64,000 nt of DNA from JAAYZB01 sp035379945 (GCA_035379945.1 DAOSWG010000008.1:1-64000); one strand, 5' to 3'. Positions 1 through 8,257 are shown, numbered from the stretch's first letter. The notes: generated by a model from the sequence alone, not told the origin. A program made the numbers and translations.

Positions 1-10
1 CAAACCTTGA

Positions 11-202
11 AATATTTCCTGTAATAAAAAAGTTCTTCTTGACAAAAACCCGAATGGGTTATTAAGAGAGTTCTATCCAAAAGGAATGGATTTGTCTTTG
101 ACTACTAACGATGAGTTAACAAACATATTAAGACTTATGAATAACAGACCACGCAAGTGTTTAGGTTATAAAACGCCATTAGAAGTGATGAATGATATTT
201 AA
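11..202 (+). pseudogene. IS30-family transposase, decayed 3' end
   Basis: The frame ending at the TAA at 200-202 encodes NPNGLLREFYPKGMDL followed later by NNRPRKCLGYKTPLEVM, the characteristic C-terminal part of the IS30 DDE integrase. The conserved segment that normally precedes NPNGLLREF is not recognisable, and an in-frame TGA lies at 8-10, so the gene looks degenerate here even allowing for the window edge. The sequence just after the stop (about 203-236, containing GTGTAGCACTTGAATTGAC) resembles the terminal inverted repeat of IS30 elements. It marks insertion-sequence activity at the left of the element. Confidence 0.7.
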
Positions 203-242
203 TTTTTTAAAGTGTAGCACTTGAATTGACAAATCATCTATT

Positions 243-266
243 GAAAAAAGCCACTATAGTGACTTC
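243..266 (-). terminator. Terminator of the 265-1440 gene
   Basis: On the minus strand the arms AAGTCAC and GTGGCTT (one G-U pair) enclose a TATA loop and are followed by a run of T. It overlaps the stop codon of the gene at 265. Confidence 0.6.
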
Positions 267-1440
267 ATTCTTTATTGGCAACATGATTCAAATATAGTAC
301 TGTTGATACTAAAAGTTGTATCTCCTTGAATGGCATATGATAATCTATTTCAACATAATCATCAGCCAATACTGATTTGAATATCTTCAATTGTTGAAAT
401 CCCCATTCAACATTAGACTCAGTATTTGGATCATATGGACTTAATTGATCGAAATTATACACATTAGGTCCATACTCTTCAATCAAATACAATCTGATTT
501 TTTCTAACATATAATGGGCCATTGGAATATCAGTCTTCCATTGAAAACTCAAAGCAGACATAAACACATGATTGTAATATGAGTCATCCATTATCTGGTA
601 CAAGGCTATAAACTCACTAATCGCAGGTATAATAAAGTCTTTCAGCTTATCAACAGCATTCTGATTTATTTTATTTGATGTTTGATAATTTAAAGTATAG
701 ATGATCTCATCAATGTAATTAATAAGTGAGTCATCATATCTTCTAACTGCTGCTTGTTTTAAATTTGATAACGTTTGAATTGGATCTTCTGAAATTTCTA
801 TAACATCACTCAATAGTTGATCATTATGATTTGTAACCTCTACTTGTAGATAATCATTTAAGTAATCAACTAAATTGTATCTGCTCTCAACAAACCTAAT
901 GAGTTGTAACTTAGGAATTCTAATAGTATTCATATCATTCTCTTCTATTGACGAATAAACACTAATGGTTATATGGTTTTCCTGGAATAATGAATGGTTC
1001 ATTATGTACGGTGAGTATTGGGTTTCACCCTTTTTCACATATGGACTTGCATGCGCAGTTTCAATTGAATGGGCAAATGATAAAGCTCTTAGGTGTTTAA
1101 AGAACTTATTATCTGTTCCTCGTCCATCGCCTAGTTGATTAAATATATCACTTTTATCTTTTAGTGGATTATCAATTCCTAGCTTATCAAAGAGCTTATT
1201 AACTGATTCAACAATAATATCAGTATGAACTATAAATAAAATTAAACTATCAGTTGAGCGGGTATCATCAGCAAGAAAATCATGAGCAGTTAGAGATTTT
1301 ATTGAGTCGTCTATCCTATCCATAAATGCACAGATTAAGTTCCAATTGTTGGAGTGCTTTTCATCTCTATAAAAAATAGGTGACGAATTAATGAGTTCTC
1401 TAAACCTATTTATTTTGCTTTCATCTAAAAAAGGTTTCAT
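265..1440 (-). CDS. Unrecognised protein, 391 aa
   Basis: I do not recognise the family. The protein is acidic, has no signal peptide or membrane segment, and looks mostly helical. Around its first third is the stretch FKHLRALSFAHSIET, which contains an R-x5-H pattern resembling the active-site motif of HEPN RNases; this is only a motif-level resemblance. The chosen ATG (1438-1440) has AGGTG six bases upstream; the longer reading begins with a GTG three codons earlier that falls inside this ribosome site. It lies next to a membrane-anchored unknown protein and an IS30 remnant at the edge of the mobile element, a typical cargo position. A defence or toxin role is possible but unproven. Confidence 0.55.
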   Translation of the reverse strand: MKPFLDESKINRFRELINSSPIFYRDEKHSNNWNLICAFMDRIDDSIKSLTAHDFLADDTRSTDSLILFIVHTDIIVESVNKLFDKLGIDNPLKDKSDIFNQLGDGRGTDNKFFKHLRALSFAHSIETAHASPYVKKGETQYSPYIMNHSLFQENHITISVYSSIEENDMNTIRIPKLQLIRFVESRYNLVDYLNDYLQVEVTNHNDQLLSDVIEISEDPIQTLSNLKQAAVRRYDDSLINYIDEIIYTLNYQTSNKINQNAVDKLKDFIIPAISEFIALYQIMDDSYYNHVFMSALSFQWKTDIPMAHYMLEKIRLYLIEEYGPNVYNFDQLSPYDPNTESNVEWGFQQLKIFKSVLADDYVEIDYHMPFKEIQLLVSTVLYLNHVANKE

Positions 1441-1544
1441 ATTTTGCACCTAATTTCCAAATTTTCAAAAAAATTGCCATCCATTTTTTAAAGGCCCACC
1501 CATGCGGTACCCTCACCTTACTTCAACTGAATATTGGGGGGGGA

Positions 1545-2279
1545 TTATAGGAATGTTTTTTTTATAAGAATTAAATCTTCAACTATTAGTTTGTATACAT
1601 AATTGATTTTTTTAATGCAGTCTTTAAAAATGATTTTATCATCCTCATAACCATTTATTCTACCGTATTCTGTTTGGTATGAGTATGTCAGATTAATATC
1701 ATTTGCTGAATCTGGGTCGTTAATCCCTACGGCTGATTCATACTTAAATCTTCTTTCTGTTATTTTCCTTATAATTTGATTTGATTCTTCTAATAACTTT
1801 TTATAGTATTCTTGTTCTTTAATATTTCTATCTGCGTACAGTTTTTTTATATATGCCATTTCCTTTTCATCTGGGACTGAACTTTTTTCGTAATTGACAA
1901 GGTCAAGCAAGACATTCAAATTATCTCTTAGTTTTTCAGAATAAAAAAAATAATTTTGATAATAGTCATCATATGGATTATCATTTTGATCAATGTTTTC
2001 TTCATCTATGAACCATGATTTTTCAACTTTATAAGCTTCTTTAATGAATGACTCGATAATTTGATTGTATTGTGAGTTCTTTTCTCTTTTACTGATGTCA
2101 ATCTTTAGAAATACTGCTTGTATAACGTTTGCTACCGTACTAGCAACAATACCCAGCAAAAGATTCCATAAAAATGGGAATGACTCATTATCAGAAGAAC
2201 TCATAAATACTATATATCCTATACCGAGAACAACAAAAACTGTAAGAGTATATGATAATATAATGCTTTTAATTTTCAT
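1545..2279 (-). CDS. Unrecognised membrane-anchored protein, 244 aa
   Basis: Two hydrophobic segments (about residues 7-27 and 37-59) form an N-terminal membrane hairpin. It is followed by a charged cytoplasmic region rich in Lys, Glu, Tyr and Asn with coiled-coil character. The start has GAGGTGA seven bases upstream. A run of eight G (1536-1543, plus strand) lies immediately after the stop. The layout (two membrane helices plus helical tail) resembles membrane effectors of phage-defence cargo, but no specific family is recognised. The neighbour at 265-1440 is read in the same direction with about 100 bases between them, so the two could act together. Confidence 0.55.
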   Translation of the reverse strand: MKIKSIILSYTLTVFVVLGIGYIVFMSSSDNESFPFLWNLLLGIVASTVANVIQAVFLKIDISKREKNSQYNQIIESFIKEAYKVEKSWFIDEENIDQNDNPYDDYYQNYFFYSEKLRDNLNVLLDLVNYEKSSVPDEKEMAYIKKLYADRNIKEQEYYKKLLEESNQIIRKITERRFKYESAVGINDPDSANDINLTYSYQTEYGRINGYEDDKIIFKDCIKKINYVYKLIVEDLILIKKTFL

Positions 2280-2315
2280 AAAGGTTCACCTCAATTAGTC
2301 ATATTATATCAAACA

Positions 2316-2621
2316 TTATGAATCTAAACAAAGCAATCTTACAAGAAAGTTCCCGTTCTCATCAAACTCAACTTCTTTTTTTTTGAACCGTCCATGTTCC
2401 TTATTGTGACAGTCTTTACATAGCAACTCCAGATTATCTTGATTAAGACTTACATTAGCATCATTTACATTATCAACTGTTAACCTAATCTTATGGTGAA
2501 CCTCTTCACCAATCGCTCCACACCGCTCACACTTGCCCTGTGTGGCGTTTGTTTTGATGTTTCGAGCAATGAACCAAACCTTCGACTTATAGAACCTGTG
2601 CAGCTCTTTTGGTTTGCTCAT
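2316..2621 (-). CDS. HNH endonuclease, phage type
   Basis: A small protein of about 100 residues with the HNH/zinc-finger layout: CERCGA, then VHHKIRL, then NLELLCKDCHNKEH. The two CxxC pairs bind zinc, and the HH...N...H residues form the beta-beta-alpha metal nuclease site. In phages such genes sit beside the terminase genes and cooperate in genome cleavage during packaging. The ATG at 2621 is preferred; a GTG three codons upstream is the alternative. The gene overlaps the 3' end of metK by about 35 bases, so both are probably one transcript. The terminase large subunit expected next to it is not present within the window. Confidence 0.85.
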   Translation of the reverse strand: MSKPKELHRFYKSKVWFIARNIKTNATQGKCERCGAIGEEVHHKIRLTVDNVNDANVSLNQDNLELLCKDCHNKEHGRFKKKEVEFDENGNFLVRLLCLDS

Positions 2622-3735
2622 AAGATTCACTTAGTTGTTTTGCTTTAGCATCTATTTGTTCCCATGCAACATCAAGATCAACACGACCTATGTGTCCATA
2701 AGATGCTAACGGTTTAAACTTCACTTTGTTCAGGTTTAGTTCTTGGATAATACTTGACGGTGTAAAGTTGAAGTTTTCTTTAATTAACTTCAATAGAACT
2801 TCATCCGAAGTAACTCCTGTACCAAACGTATCAACCGATACACTTACTGGGTTTGCTACTCCGATGGAATAGGACACACTAACTTCGCACCTGTCGGCTA
2901 AATTTGCCGCTACAAGGGCTTTTGCTACAAATCTGGCATAGTAAGCCGCACTGCGGTCTACCTTGCTCACATCCTTGCCAGAGAATGCGCCACCGCCATG
3001 TTTTGCATAACCACCATAAGTATCAACGATAATCTTTCTACCAGTTAATCCAGAGTCTCCATATGGTCCACCAACGACAAAAGCACCGGTTGGATTAATT
3101 AAGACTTGAATGTGTGAAAGGTCTTCACCGATCAGTGGTTTCAATACTTCATTTAGAATAATCTCTTTTGCATAATCTAATTGAACTCCATGTCTTGTTT
3201 GCGCAGACACTACGATTGTTTCATAAGCAATCGGTTCATTATTCTCATAGACTACAGAAACTTGACACTTACCATCTGGACCAAACACGTGGCCGTACTT
3301 TGCCTTTCTAAGCTCGTCAATGCTTCTTGCGATGTCATGTGCCACTACGATTGGTAAAGGCATTAATTCAGGCGTTTCTTTGCAAGCGTAGCCAAACATT
3401 AAGCCTTGATCACCTGCACCTTGTTCATGATCCTTTGTGTGATTCACACCAAGTGCAATATCATCTGATTGCTTAGATATCTTCTCAATCACATCGAATG
3501 GATCATCATATCCGATTTCTTTTAATGTGGTTAGTGCGACTTCTTTATAATTCACTGAAGCTTTAGACGTTACCTCACCAAAAATAAAAACAACATCATC
3601 TTTGATGGCTGTTTCTACTGCTACTCTTGCATTTCTGTCTTGTTCTAAATGTGCATCTAAAATTGCATCACTAATTTGGTCACATATTTTATCTGGGTGT
3701 CCTTTAAATACAGATTCACTTGTTATAATTTTCAT
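2587..3735 (-). CDS. metK: S-adenosylmethionine synthetase, phage-type accessory copy
   Basis: This enzyme makes S-adenosylmethionine from ATP and methionine (EC 2.5.1.6). At 382 residues it is full length. Family signatures are intact: GHPDK at 12-16, GAGDQG at 106-111 and the phosphate-binding loop GGGAFSGKD at 247-255. The start has GAGGA seven bases upstream. It lies inside a phage-like gene run (HNH, DUF6329, ParB-methylase, terminase-small-like), not with methionine genes, so it is probably an accessory copy carried by the element. A plausible job is to supply the methyl donor for the element's DNA methyltransferases (5294-6505 and HsdM). No SAM riboswitch is visible upstream; the previous gene ends only about 47 bases away. 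Confidence 0.93.
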   Translation of the reverse strand: MKIITSESVFKGHPDKICDQISDAILDAHLEQDRNARVAVETAIKDDVVFIFGEVTSKASVNYKEVALTTLKEIGYDDPFDVIEKISKQSDDIALGVNHTKDHEQGAGDQGLMFGYACKETPELMPLPIVVAHDIARSIDELRKAKYGHVFGPDGKCQVSVVYENNEPIAYETIVVSAQTRHGVQLDYAKEIILNEVLKPLIGEDLSHIQVLINPTGAFVVGGPYGDSGLTGRKIIVDTYGGYAKHGGGAFSGKDVSKVDRSAAYYARFVAKALVAANLADRCEVSVSYSIGVANPVSVSVDTFGTGVTSDEVLLKLIKENFNFTPSSIIQELNLNKVKFKPLASYGHIGRVDLDVAWEQIDAKAKQLSESYEQTKRAAQVL

Positions 3736-3782
3736 TTGTTATCCTCGCTTTAAATAGTTAAAAAGGAAGCTTGCTCGCTTCC

Positions 3783-4088
3783 TTAGTTTTCTGTTTTGTT
3801 TTTGATAAGTGGTATGAATGCTGCATACCTTGCGTAATGATATCCTTCACTTTCAACCAGGATACCAAAGTCATGTTTATCCGATGTGACTAACAAGCAG
3901 TGAAATATACCTTCCTTATCGCAATACATCAGTTCTAGATGTTCTTTGATGAAATCATAGTCGTTTAATGGGTCTCTGATGAATCCTTCAAATACTTCAC
4001 TTTCTAGAACTATGGTCTTTTCAACGATAAATTCATCTTGAGGGATAAGTTCCTCTGGTGTTGGTTTTCTTATAAAATTTACTTTCAT
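3783..4088 (-). CDS. DUF6329-type protein, copy 2
   Basis: A 101-residue protein closely related to the product at 4876-5202. Both share an N-terminal IPQDEF(I/V)VEK segment, a central DYDFIKEH..LMY segment and a C-terminal GILVESEGYHYARYAAF segment. I recognise this as the DUF6329 pattern found in phages and mobile elements of Bacillota. The function is unknown. GAGGAAAC precedes the start, and the ATG overlaps the stop of the upstream gene by four bases, showing translational coupling. Confidence 0.7.
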   Translation of the reverse strand: MKVNFIRKPTPEELIPQDEFIVEKTIVLESEVFEGFIRDPLNDYDFIKEHLELMYCDKEGIFHCLLVTSDKHDFGILVESEGYHYARYAAFIPLIKNKTEN

Positions 4089-4471
4089 GTTGTTTCCTCG
4101 TCAATTCTCCATGCTGTATAAACACTTCTATAGGTGCAATCCCAAATGTCTAGAATGACACCATCTTTACAGACACTCAAGTGTCCGGCCATCTTTAATA
4201 TAAAAGTCCCTTCTGGATGAAGCTGTGCAAAATCTGTGCCTTTAATTCTAGGTTCACCTTTAACCGCTTTAAAAATGTATCTTGGGCGATTCTCTAAATA
4301 CTTATAGATAAACTCTGTATCTTTGTAACTGGTGAAACTCCATTCACGTTTTTTCTGATTGAGTTCTCTTCTTGTTTCCATGTAGTCTTTATCAAATGCT
4401 GTCGAAATCGCTCTGACCACACAGTCACCAGTTTTGATACCTTTAGGATGTCTATTGTAATAGTTATACAT
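4085..4471 (-). CDS. Possible papain-like protein of the phage module, 128 aa
   Basis: An N-terminal GDCVVRAIS motif (Cys at about residue 17) is followed much later by GHLSVCKDG and DIWDC. The order Cys, His, Asp with the hydrophobic helix after the Cys is the arrangement of papain-like (C39/NlpC-type) cysteine peptidases and their inactive relatives. It lacks a signal peptide, so it would act in the cytoplasm. The substrate is unknown. AAGGGTGGG lies just upstream of the start. It overlaps the genes on both sides by a few bases, so it is part of a tightly packed operon. The peptidase assignment is an inference from motif order only. Confidence 0.5.
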   Translation of the reverse strand: MYNYYNRHPKGIKTGDCVVRAISTAFDKDYMETRRELNQKKREWSFTSYKDTEFIYKYLENRPRYIFKAVKGEPRIKGTDFAQLHPEGTFILKMAGHLSVCKDGVILDIWDCTYRSVYTAWRIDEETT

Positions 4472-4898
4472 GCGTTTCCCACCCTTCGTTTAACCACTTA
4501 ACAAGTTCTTTTACTGAGTCCGTTGAAAACACAACTTTTTCATAGTGTGTTAATCGTTCATAGACTGTGTAAGTCTTGTCATGCCATGGTGAGTTTAGTT
4601 GAACAACAATCAATGTGATATCGGATTCTAAATCTGCAATTCTAAAATCATCATAAAGACTACCTTGAAGTGGACAATTGTTTTTGAACCAGACATAACT
4701 GTTATCTAGATCAACCTTGCCGCCTGGTTTTATTTGCTTGATGATGTTACCCATGCGTTTGGTTTTATTCTTTAAGCTTGAGTCTTTACAAAACCAATCG
4801 TACCAGCCAGCTTTGATTTGAACTTTTACATCATTTGATTCAAAGCTTCCATTATTGAATTCTTGAATCCAATCTTTAAGCGGTTGTTGTTTTTCCAT
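4464..4898 (-). CDS. Unrecognised phage-module protein, 144 aa
   Basis: A soluble protein with many aromatic residues. It begins with KDWIQEFNNGSFES and contains WYDWFCKD and LNSPWHDKTYTVYERL. I have no family name for it. GGAGGATTAGGCG precedes the ATG, a strong ribosome site. The gene overlaps the upstream DUF6329 gene by 23 bases and the downstream gene by 8, so it is co-translated with the module. Confidence 0.6.
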   Translation of the reverse strand: MEKQQPLKDWIQEFNNGSFESNDVKVQIKAGWYDWFCKDSSLKNKTKRMGNIIKQIKPGGKVDLDNSYVWFKNNCPLQGSLYDDFRIADLESDITLIVVQLNSPWHDKTYTVYERLTHYEKVVFSTDSVKELVKWLNEGWETHV

Positions 4899-5202
4899 CG
4901 CCTAATCCTCCTATCTCACTTTTTCTAATAAATGCGGAGTATCTAGCATAACTTGAACCATCTGCTTGTACTAGGATTCCATAATCTAATGCTTTAGTTG
5001 TTACTAAAATTGCGTGCCACACATTTTTGCTGTCTGTGTACATTAAATCCTTGTGAGCTTTTATGAAATCATAATCGCCAAGCATATCATCTAAGAACTT
5101 ATTAAACTGTCTTTGTGATATCTCGACAACTTTCTCAACTACAAAATCATCCTGTGGAATAATCTGTTCTTTGAATGCTCTCGTTTCAAATTTGACTTTC
5201 AT
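4876..5202 (-). CDS. DUF6329-type protein, copy 1
   Basis: A 108-residue paralogue of the protein at 3783-4088, with IPQDDFVVEKVVEIS near the N-terminus, DYDFIKAHKDLMY in the middle and YGILVQADGSSYARYSAF near the C-terminus. It is the first gene of the five-gene run that ends with the HNH endonuclease. AAAGAGG lies eight bases before the ATG. The two copies are separated by two unrelated small genes, so the duplication is dispersed, not tandem. The function is unknown. Confidence 0.7.
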   Translation of the reverse strand: MKVKFETRAFKEQIIPQDDFVVEKVVEISQRQFNKFLDDMLGDYDFIKAHKDLMYTDSKNVWHAILVTTKALDYGILVQADGSSYARYSAFIRKSEIGGLGDGKTTTA

Positions 5203-5293
5203 CGCTATTGCCTCTTTCCTAACCTTTTTTGGTTACTACTATATATCACTCTAAAGGCATTAAATAGCAAGTCAATTCGACAAGATTTGCTCA

Positions 5294-6505
5294 CTATAGT
5301 GACAATATCTGAAAGTCGTTGATATGACTAAGCGGTATCTCTTTTCCATTTCGAATGAGATAACAATCATCAAGCGATACTTTGTACTTTAAATAGCGTT
5401 TTACAATCACGTCCACAAATCGTTCATCCAGTTCCATGATTCTTGCTCTTCTTTGAAGCTGATCAGATGCGATCATGGTTGATCCAGAACCCCCAAATAA
5501 ATCTAGAACTATCTCATTTACTTTAGATGAGTTTGCGATAGCTTTACCGACGAGTTCTAATGGTTTCATCGTTGGATGTTCTTCATTTCGTTTTGGTTTG
5601 TTATATTCCCAGATGGTATCTTGTGTGCGGTCATCGACAAAGTAATGAGCAGCACCTTCTCTCCAACCATAAAGAATAGGTTCATGTCGCCAGTGATAGT
5701 CTTGTCTACCTAACACTAGTGCATTCTTTACCCAAATGAGACACTCCGCGAGTTTATAACCTGCGTTTTTGAATGCGTTTCTAAAGTTGAGTCCTTCGGT
5801 ATCCGCATGGCATACATAAATAGCACCACCTGGTTTCGTATGTTCAAACATATTCTCAAAGGCTTTATAAAGAAAAAGATAGAAGGTATTATCTTCCATC
5901 TTATCGTTCATTATTTTTCCAGCTGTACCTTCATAGTCGACATTGTATGGTGGATCAGTAAAAACTAAATCTATCCGATCATCTTGGATCAGCTTCTTAA
6001 CATCTGCTTTTTCTGTTGAGTCACCACACATCACTCGGTGATTACCTAGGATATAAATATCACCCTTTTGTGAATATGGAGCATCTGATAGATCATCTGT
6101 TGGATCAAAGTCATCATCGGTTGCATTGTCTGGTACATTAGCTTCTAATTCTTCAAACCCAAAGAGTGACATATCCATTTCAATGTTTGCTAGTTCTTCT
6201 TCGAGTTTAGCAAAATCCCAAGTCGCAAGCTCTGCAGTTTTATTATCCGCAAGTCTGAATGCTTTGATTTGCTCTTCTGTTAAGTCATCAGCAATAATAC
6301 AAGGCACTTCATCTAGTCCAAGCTTAAGACTTGCTTTGAGTCTTGTATGTCCTGCAATAATGACATGATCTTTTGTTATCACAATCGGAACTTTAAATCC
6401 AAACTCCTCTATACTCTTAGCAACCGCATCAATTGCAGCATCATTTTTTCTTGGATTGTTTTCGTATTCTTGGAGTGCTGATACTTTCTTCATCACGATA
6501 TTCAT
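5294..6505 (-). CDS. ParB-domain / DNA methyltransferase fusion
   Basis: The N-terminal ParB/Srx-like domain (about residues 5-100) includes the NNPRKND and VIIAGHTRLKA segments. A class-beta amino-methyltransferase follows, with the catalytic DPPY at 184-187, HPTMKP at 310-315 and the SAM-binding FGGSGST at 337-343. It probably methylates adenine N6 or cytosine N4 in DNA. Such fusions are common in phages, where they protect the genome from restriction. The ATG at 6505 has AAGAGG nine bases upstream; a GTG six codons earlier is possible but has no ribosome site. It overlaps the 3' end of the terminase-small-like gene. The metK three kilobases downstream could feed it with methyl donor. Confidence 0.9.
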   Translation of the reverse strand: MNIVMKKVSALQEYENNPRKNDAAIDAVAKSIEEFGFKVPIVITKDHVIIAGHTRLKASLKLGLDEVPCIIADDLTEEQIKAFRLADNKTAELATWDFAKLEEELANIEMDMSLFGFEELEANVPDNATDDDFDPTDDLSDAPYSQKGDIYILGNHRVMCGDSTEKADVKKLIQDDRIDLVFTDPPYNVDYEGTAGKIMNDKMEDNTFYLFLYKAFENMFEHTKPGGAIYVCHADTEGLNFRNAFKNAGYKLAECLIWVKNALVLGRQDYHWRHEPILYGWREGAAHYFVDDRTQDTIWEYNKPKRNEEHPTMKPLELVGKAIANSSKVNEIVLDLFGGSGSTMIASDQLQRRARIMELDERFVDVIVKRYLKYKVSLDDCYLIRNGKEIPLSHINDFQILSL

Positions 6506-6965
6506 TGATCCATACCTCTTCACCTTTTTCTAATCGTTTGGTCATCAGTTCGATTTCTGCTTTTTTCTCGTTATACTCAATACCGAACTTTGTAATGAGT
6601 AGATATTTAATCGCTGTGATTTCAGGAAGTGACTGTTTCTTATATTTTGTAATTCGTTTTTTAGTACCCGATTTAGTTTCTTCAATCACAGTTTGTGTTT
6701 CTTCGTATTCAAATCCAACCGCCCGTTGATACATTGCATCAACAAGCTTTTCTTTTAACTCCTCATCCCCATATTGAAATGCTTTGTTCAATTTAGGATG
6801 GGCTTTTCTTAACTTAATGAGTGTCTTTTCTGTGATTCCTAAGTATTCAGCAACCTGTCTTTGAGTTGCTCTTTTAGATATCATTTCAGATATGGCTTTT
6901 AATCTACTATTTAGATGCCCAGATTCTTCCCAACGCTCATACAGATCTAGCATTTTCCCTTTCAT
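6441..6965 (-). CDS. Terminase small-subunit-like HTH protein, 174 aa
   Basis: The N-terminal half contains a helix-turn-helix (ATQRQVAEYLGITEKTLIKL, about residues 33-52), followed by a helical region ending in a basic tail (PRIRKQSKKK). The pattern of an HTH followed by YQRAVGFEYEET...KKQSLPEITAIKYLL matches proteins annotated as phage terminase small subunits or phage-encoded HTH proteins. The terminase role would be to recognise the packaging site. Here the gene is not followed by a large subunit but by the ParB-methylase, so the assignment is moderate. It is the first gene of the phage-like run after a 323-base gap. Confidence 0.6.
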   Translation of the reverse strand: MKGKMLDLYERWEESGHLNSRLKAISEMISKRATQRQVAEYLGITEKTLIKLRKAHPKLNKAFQYGDEELKEKLVDAMYQRAVGFEYEETQTVIEETKSGTKKRITKYKKQSLPEITAIKYLLITKFGIEYNEKKAEIELMTKRLEKGEEVWINEYRDEESISTPRIRKQSKKK

Positions 6966-7147
6966 TCAATCACTCCAACTGTACAACTGTCATTGCATAA
7001 AACTGTAATAGTTTACCAGTTGGAATACTACAAGTATCTCTGCAAAAACAAAAAGGAACTCATTCCTGAATTCCCATTATTTCTAGGCTGGTTTTAAAGC
7101 CAGTATTCCATGTTATTTATAGCATATCAAAATAGTCAACTTTTATC

Positions 7148-7166
7148 TATATGCTTAAAGCATAAT
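7148..7166 (+). repeat. 19-bp motif, copy A
   Basis: The sequence tatatgcttaaagcataat. Related copies occur at 19843-19861 (reverse orientation) and 21985-22003. The core ATGCTTA..GCAT is partly palindromic, as expected for a dimeric protein's binding site. Confidence 0.55.
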
Positions 7167-7242
7167 CGAAACCGTGAACTATTATTGGCATTTTCCAACC
7201 AATAACAACGATTAGTTACTTATTGTATTGCTTTTCATTTCG

Positions 7243-7286
7243 TTTCCATTTTATTAGCCCACATACACAGATTATCGGCGTAATAA
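7243..7286 (-). repeat. 44-bp direct repeat, copy 2
   Basis: It matches 16681-16724 at 39 of 44 positions. The most conserved part is the 15 bases ATTATCGGCGTAATAA-side end plus AGCCC. Both copies lie just after the stop codon of a minus-strand gene and upstream of the next minus-strand gene. Confidence 0.8.
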
Positions 7287-7288
7287 GG

Positions 7289-8230
7289 TTATTTAAGCGT
7301 ACGTGACTTCATCATAGATATTGCATGAAGTAATCCTTGTGGAATTCCTCCAGCTATTCTATTACCTACAAACCTCGCGTCAAACTGTCTAATAAATCCG
7401 TCTTCAATATCAAAGACTTCATCCGTTTCATAAACTAAAATTCTTGTCGTATCAAGGGCTCTGAAACTGTCGAAAGGTAGTATTGATTTATCTATTGCTC
7501 CCATAGGAAATAGTAATCTATCAAACTGTTTTCTCGCATTCCAGTGTTGTCTTATTCTTTTACCTATTGTAATTGAAGTCCCAACATACAATTGCTTATA
7601 TTCATCCACAATTAGAACATAATATCCGCTTGCATCCATGTATGGATTCAAATCAGTTATTTCTCTGAACTGTGAATACTTTTCTTTAAAGCTATAAATT
7701 TGAGCATCAAACTCAGTTCGATCGAGACAATTGAAAAATTCAATATTTAAATCGTAGTTTTCCATAACATCGTTTTGTTGCTTACTACACCATTCATCTA
7801 TATAATGACTACCTGTTATGTCATTTTCCCAATCAAACATATTTATGAAATTAAGTTCTCGAACTGAAATTTTTTTGAACTTCTTCTTGTCCTTTAACTG
7901 CTCATTAAGACTAGTTGTTCTATCAAGAATAGATTTATAATCTTCATCGCTATCGTAGAAATTGGATAGTTCATCTTCTATAAATTCGATTCTTTTCTTA
8001 ATAAAACTAGGTCTTTTACTCTTAGGAATGCTATTGCAGAATTCAATCATTTTTGCAAAATAACGAATCGTCCATTCTTTTGGCATATTTTTATATTTAT
8101 CATCATTAAAGAAATAATCTATCATACGATCAAAGAGGGATGTTTTATTGTTGACAACACAATAGTTATCTCTAGTTAACTTATGTCCATCTTTTCTAGT
8201 ACCTAGTTTCAAACCAAAATGATATACCAT
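7289..8230 (-). CDS. GIY-YIG nuclease-domain protein, 313 aa
   Basis: The C-terminal third carries a GIY-YIG-like domain (GYYVLIVDEYKQLYVGTS followed by KRIRQHW and, later, FIRQFDARFVGN), a fold of small nucleases. The N-terminal 190 residues have no recognised domain and are largely helical and charged. AGGAGG lies four bases before the ATG. The gene is the last of a run that begins with hsdM, following a second GIY-YIG gene by 27 bases, so it belongs to the restriction cassette by position. It ends three bases beyond the 44-bp repeat, which marks the cassette edge. The target is unknown; a restriction-associated or nick-making function is inferred. Confidence 0.75.
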   Translation of the reverse strand: MVYHFGLKLGTRKDGHKLTRDNYCVVNNKTSLFDRMIDYFFNDDKYKNMPKEWTIRYFAKMIEFCNSIPKSKRPSFIKKRIEFIEDELSNFYDSDEDYKSILDRTTSLNEQLKDKKKFKKISVRELNFINMFDWENDITGSHYIDEWCSKQQNDVMENYDLNIEFFNCLDRTEFDAQIYSFKEKYSQFREITDLNPYMDASGYYVLIVDEYKQLYVGTSITIGKRIRQHWNARKQFDRLLFPMGAIDKSILPFDSFRALDTTRILVYETDEVFDIEDGFIRQFDARFVGNRIAGGIPQGLLHAISMMKSRTLK

Positions 8231-8257
8231 ATAGCCTCCTAAGTTTTGAACTTCACC

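Larger units (their letters stand above)
6966..7288. other. Gene-free gap with repeats
   Basis: This 323-base gap contains no convincing reading frame. It holds one copy of the 44-bp repeat (7243-7286), one copy of a 19-bp semi-palindromic motif (7148-7166), and an inverted repeat TTATTGG/CCAATAA (7182-7205, 10-base loop). It probably carries the regulatory signals for the phage-like run to its left. No clear TTGACA/TATAAT promoter was found. Confidence 0.6.

Noticed and set aside
1536..1543. Run of eight G, possible phase-variation tract
   Set aside because: It lies just after the stop codon of the 1545 gene and outside any promoter I can identify, so slippage would not change a protein.
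3736..3782. SAM riboswitch upstream of metK
   Set aside because: Only 47 bases separate metK from the preceding gene; no room for the aptamer and no terminator hairpin.
5291..5302. Perfect 12-bp palindrome TCACTATAGTGA, with a similar core CACTATAGTG at 252-261
   Set aside because: It overlaps the methylase stop codon, has no T-run, and the second copy is explained by a terminator stem; too little to call an operator.
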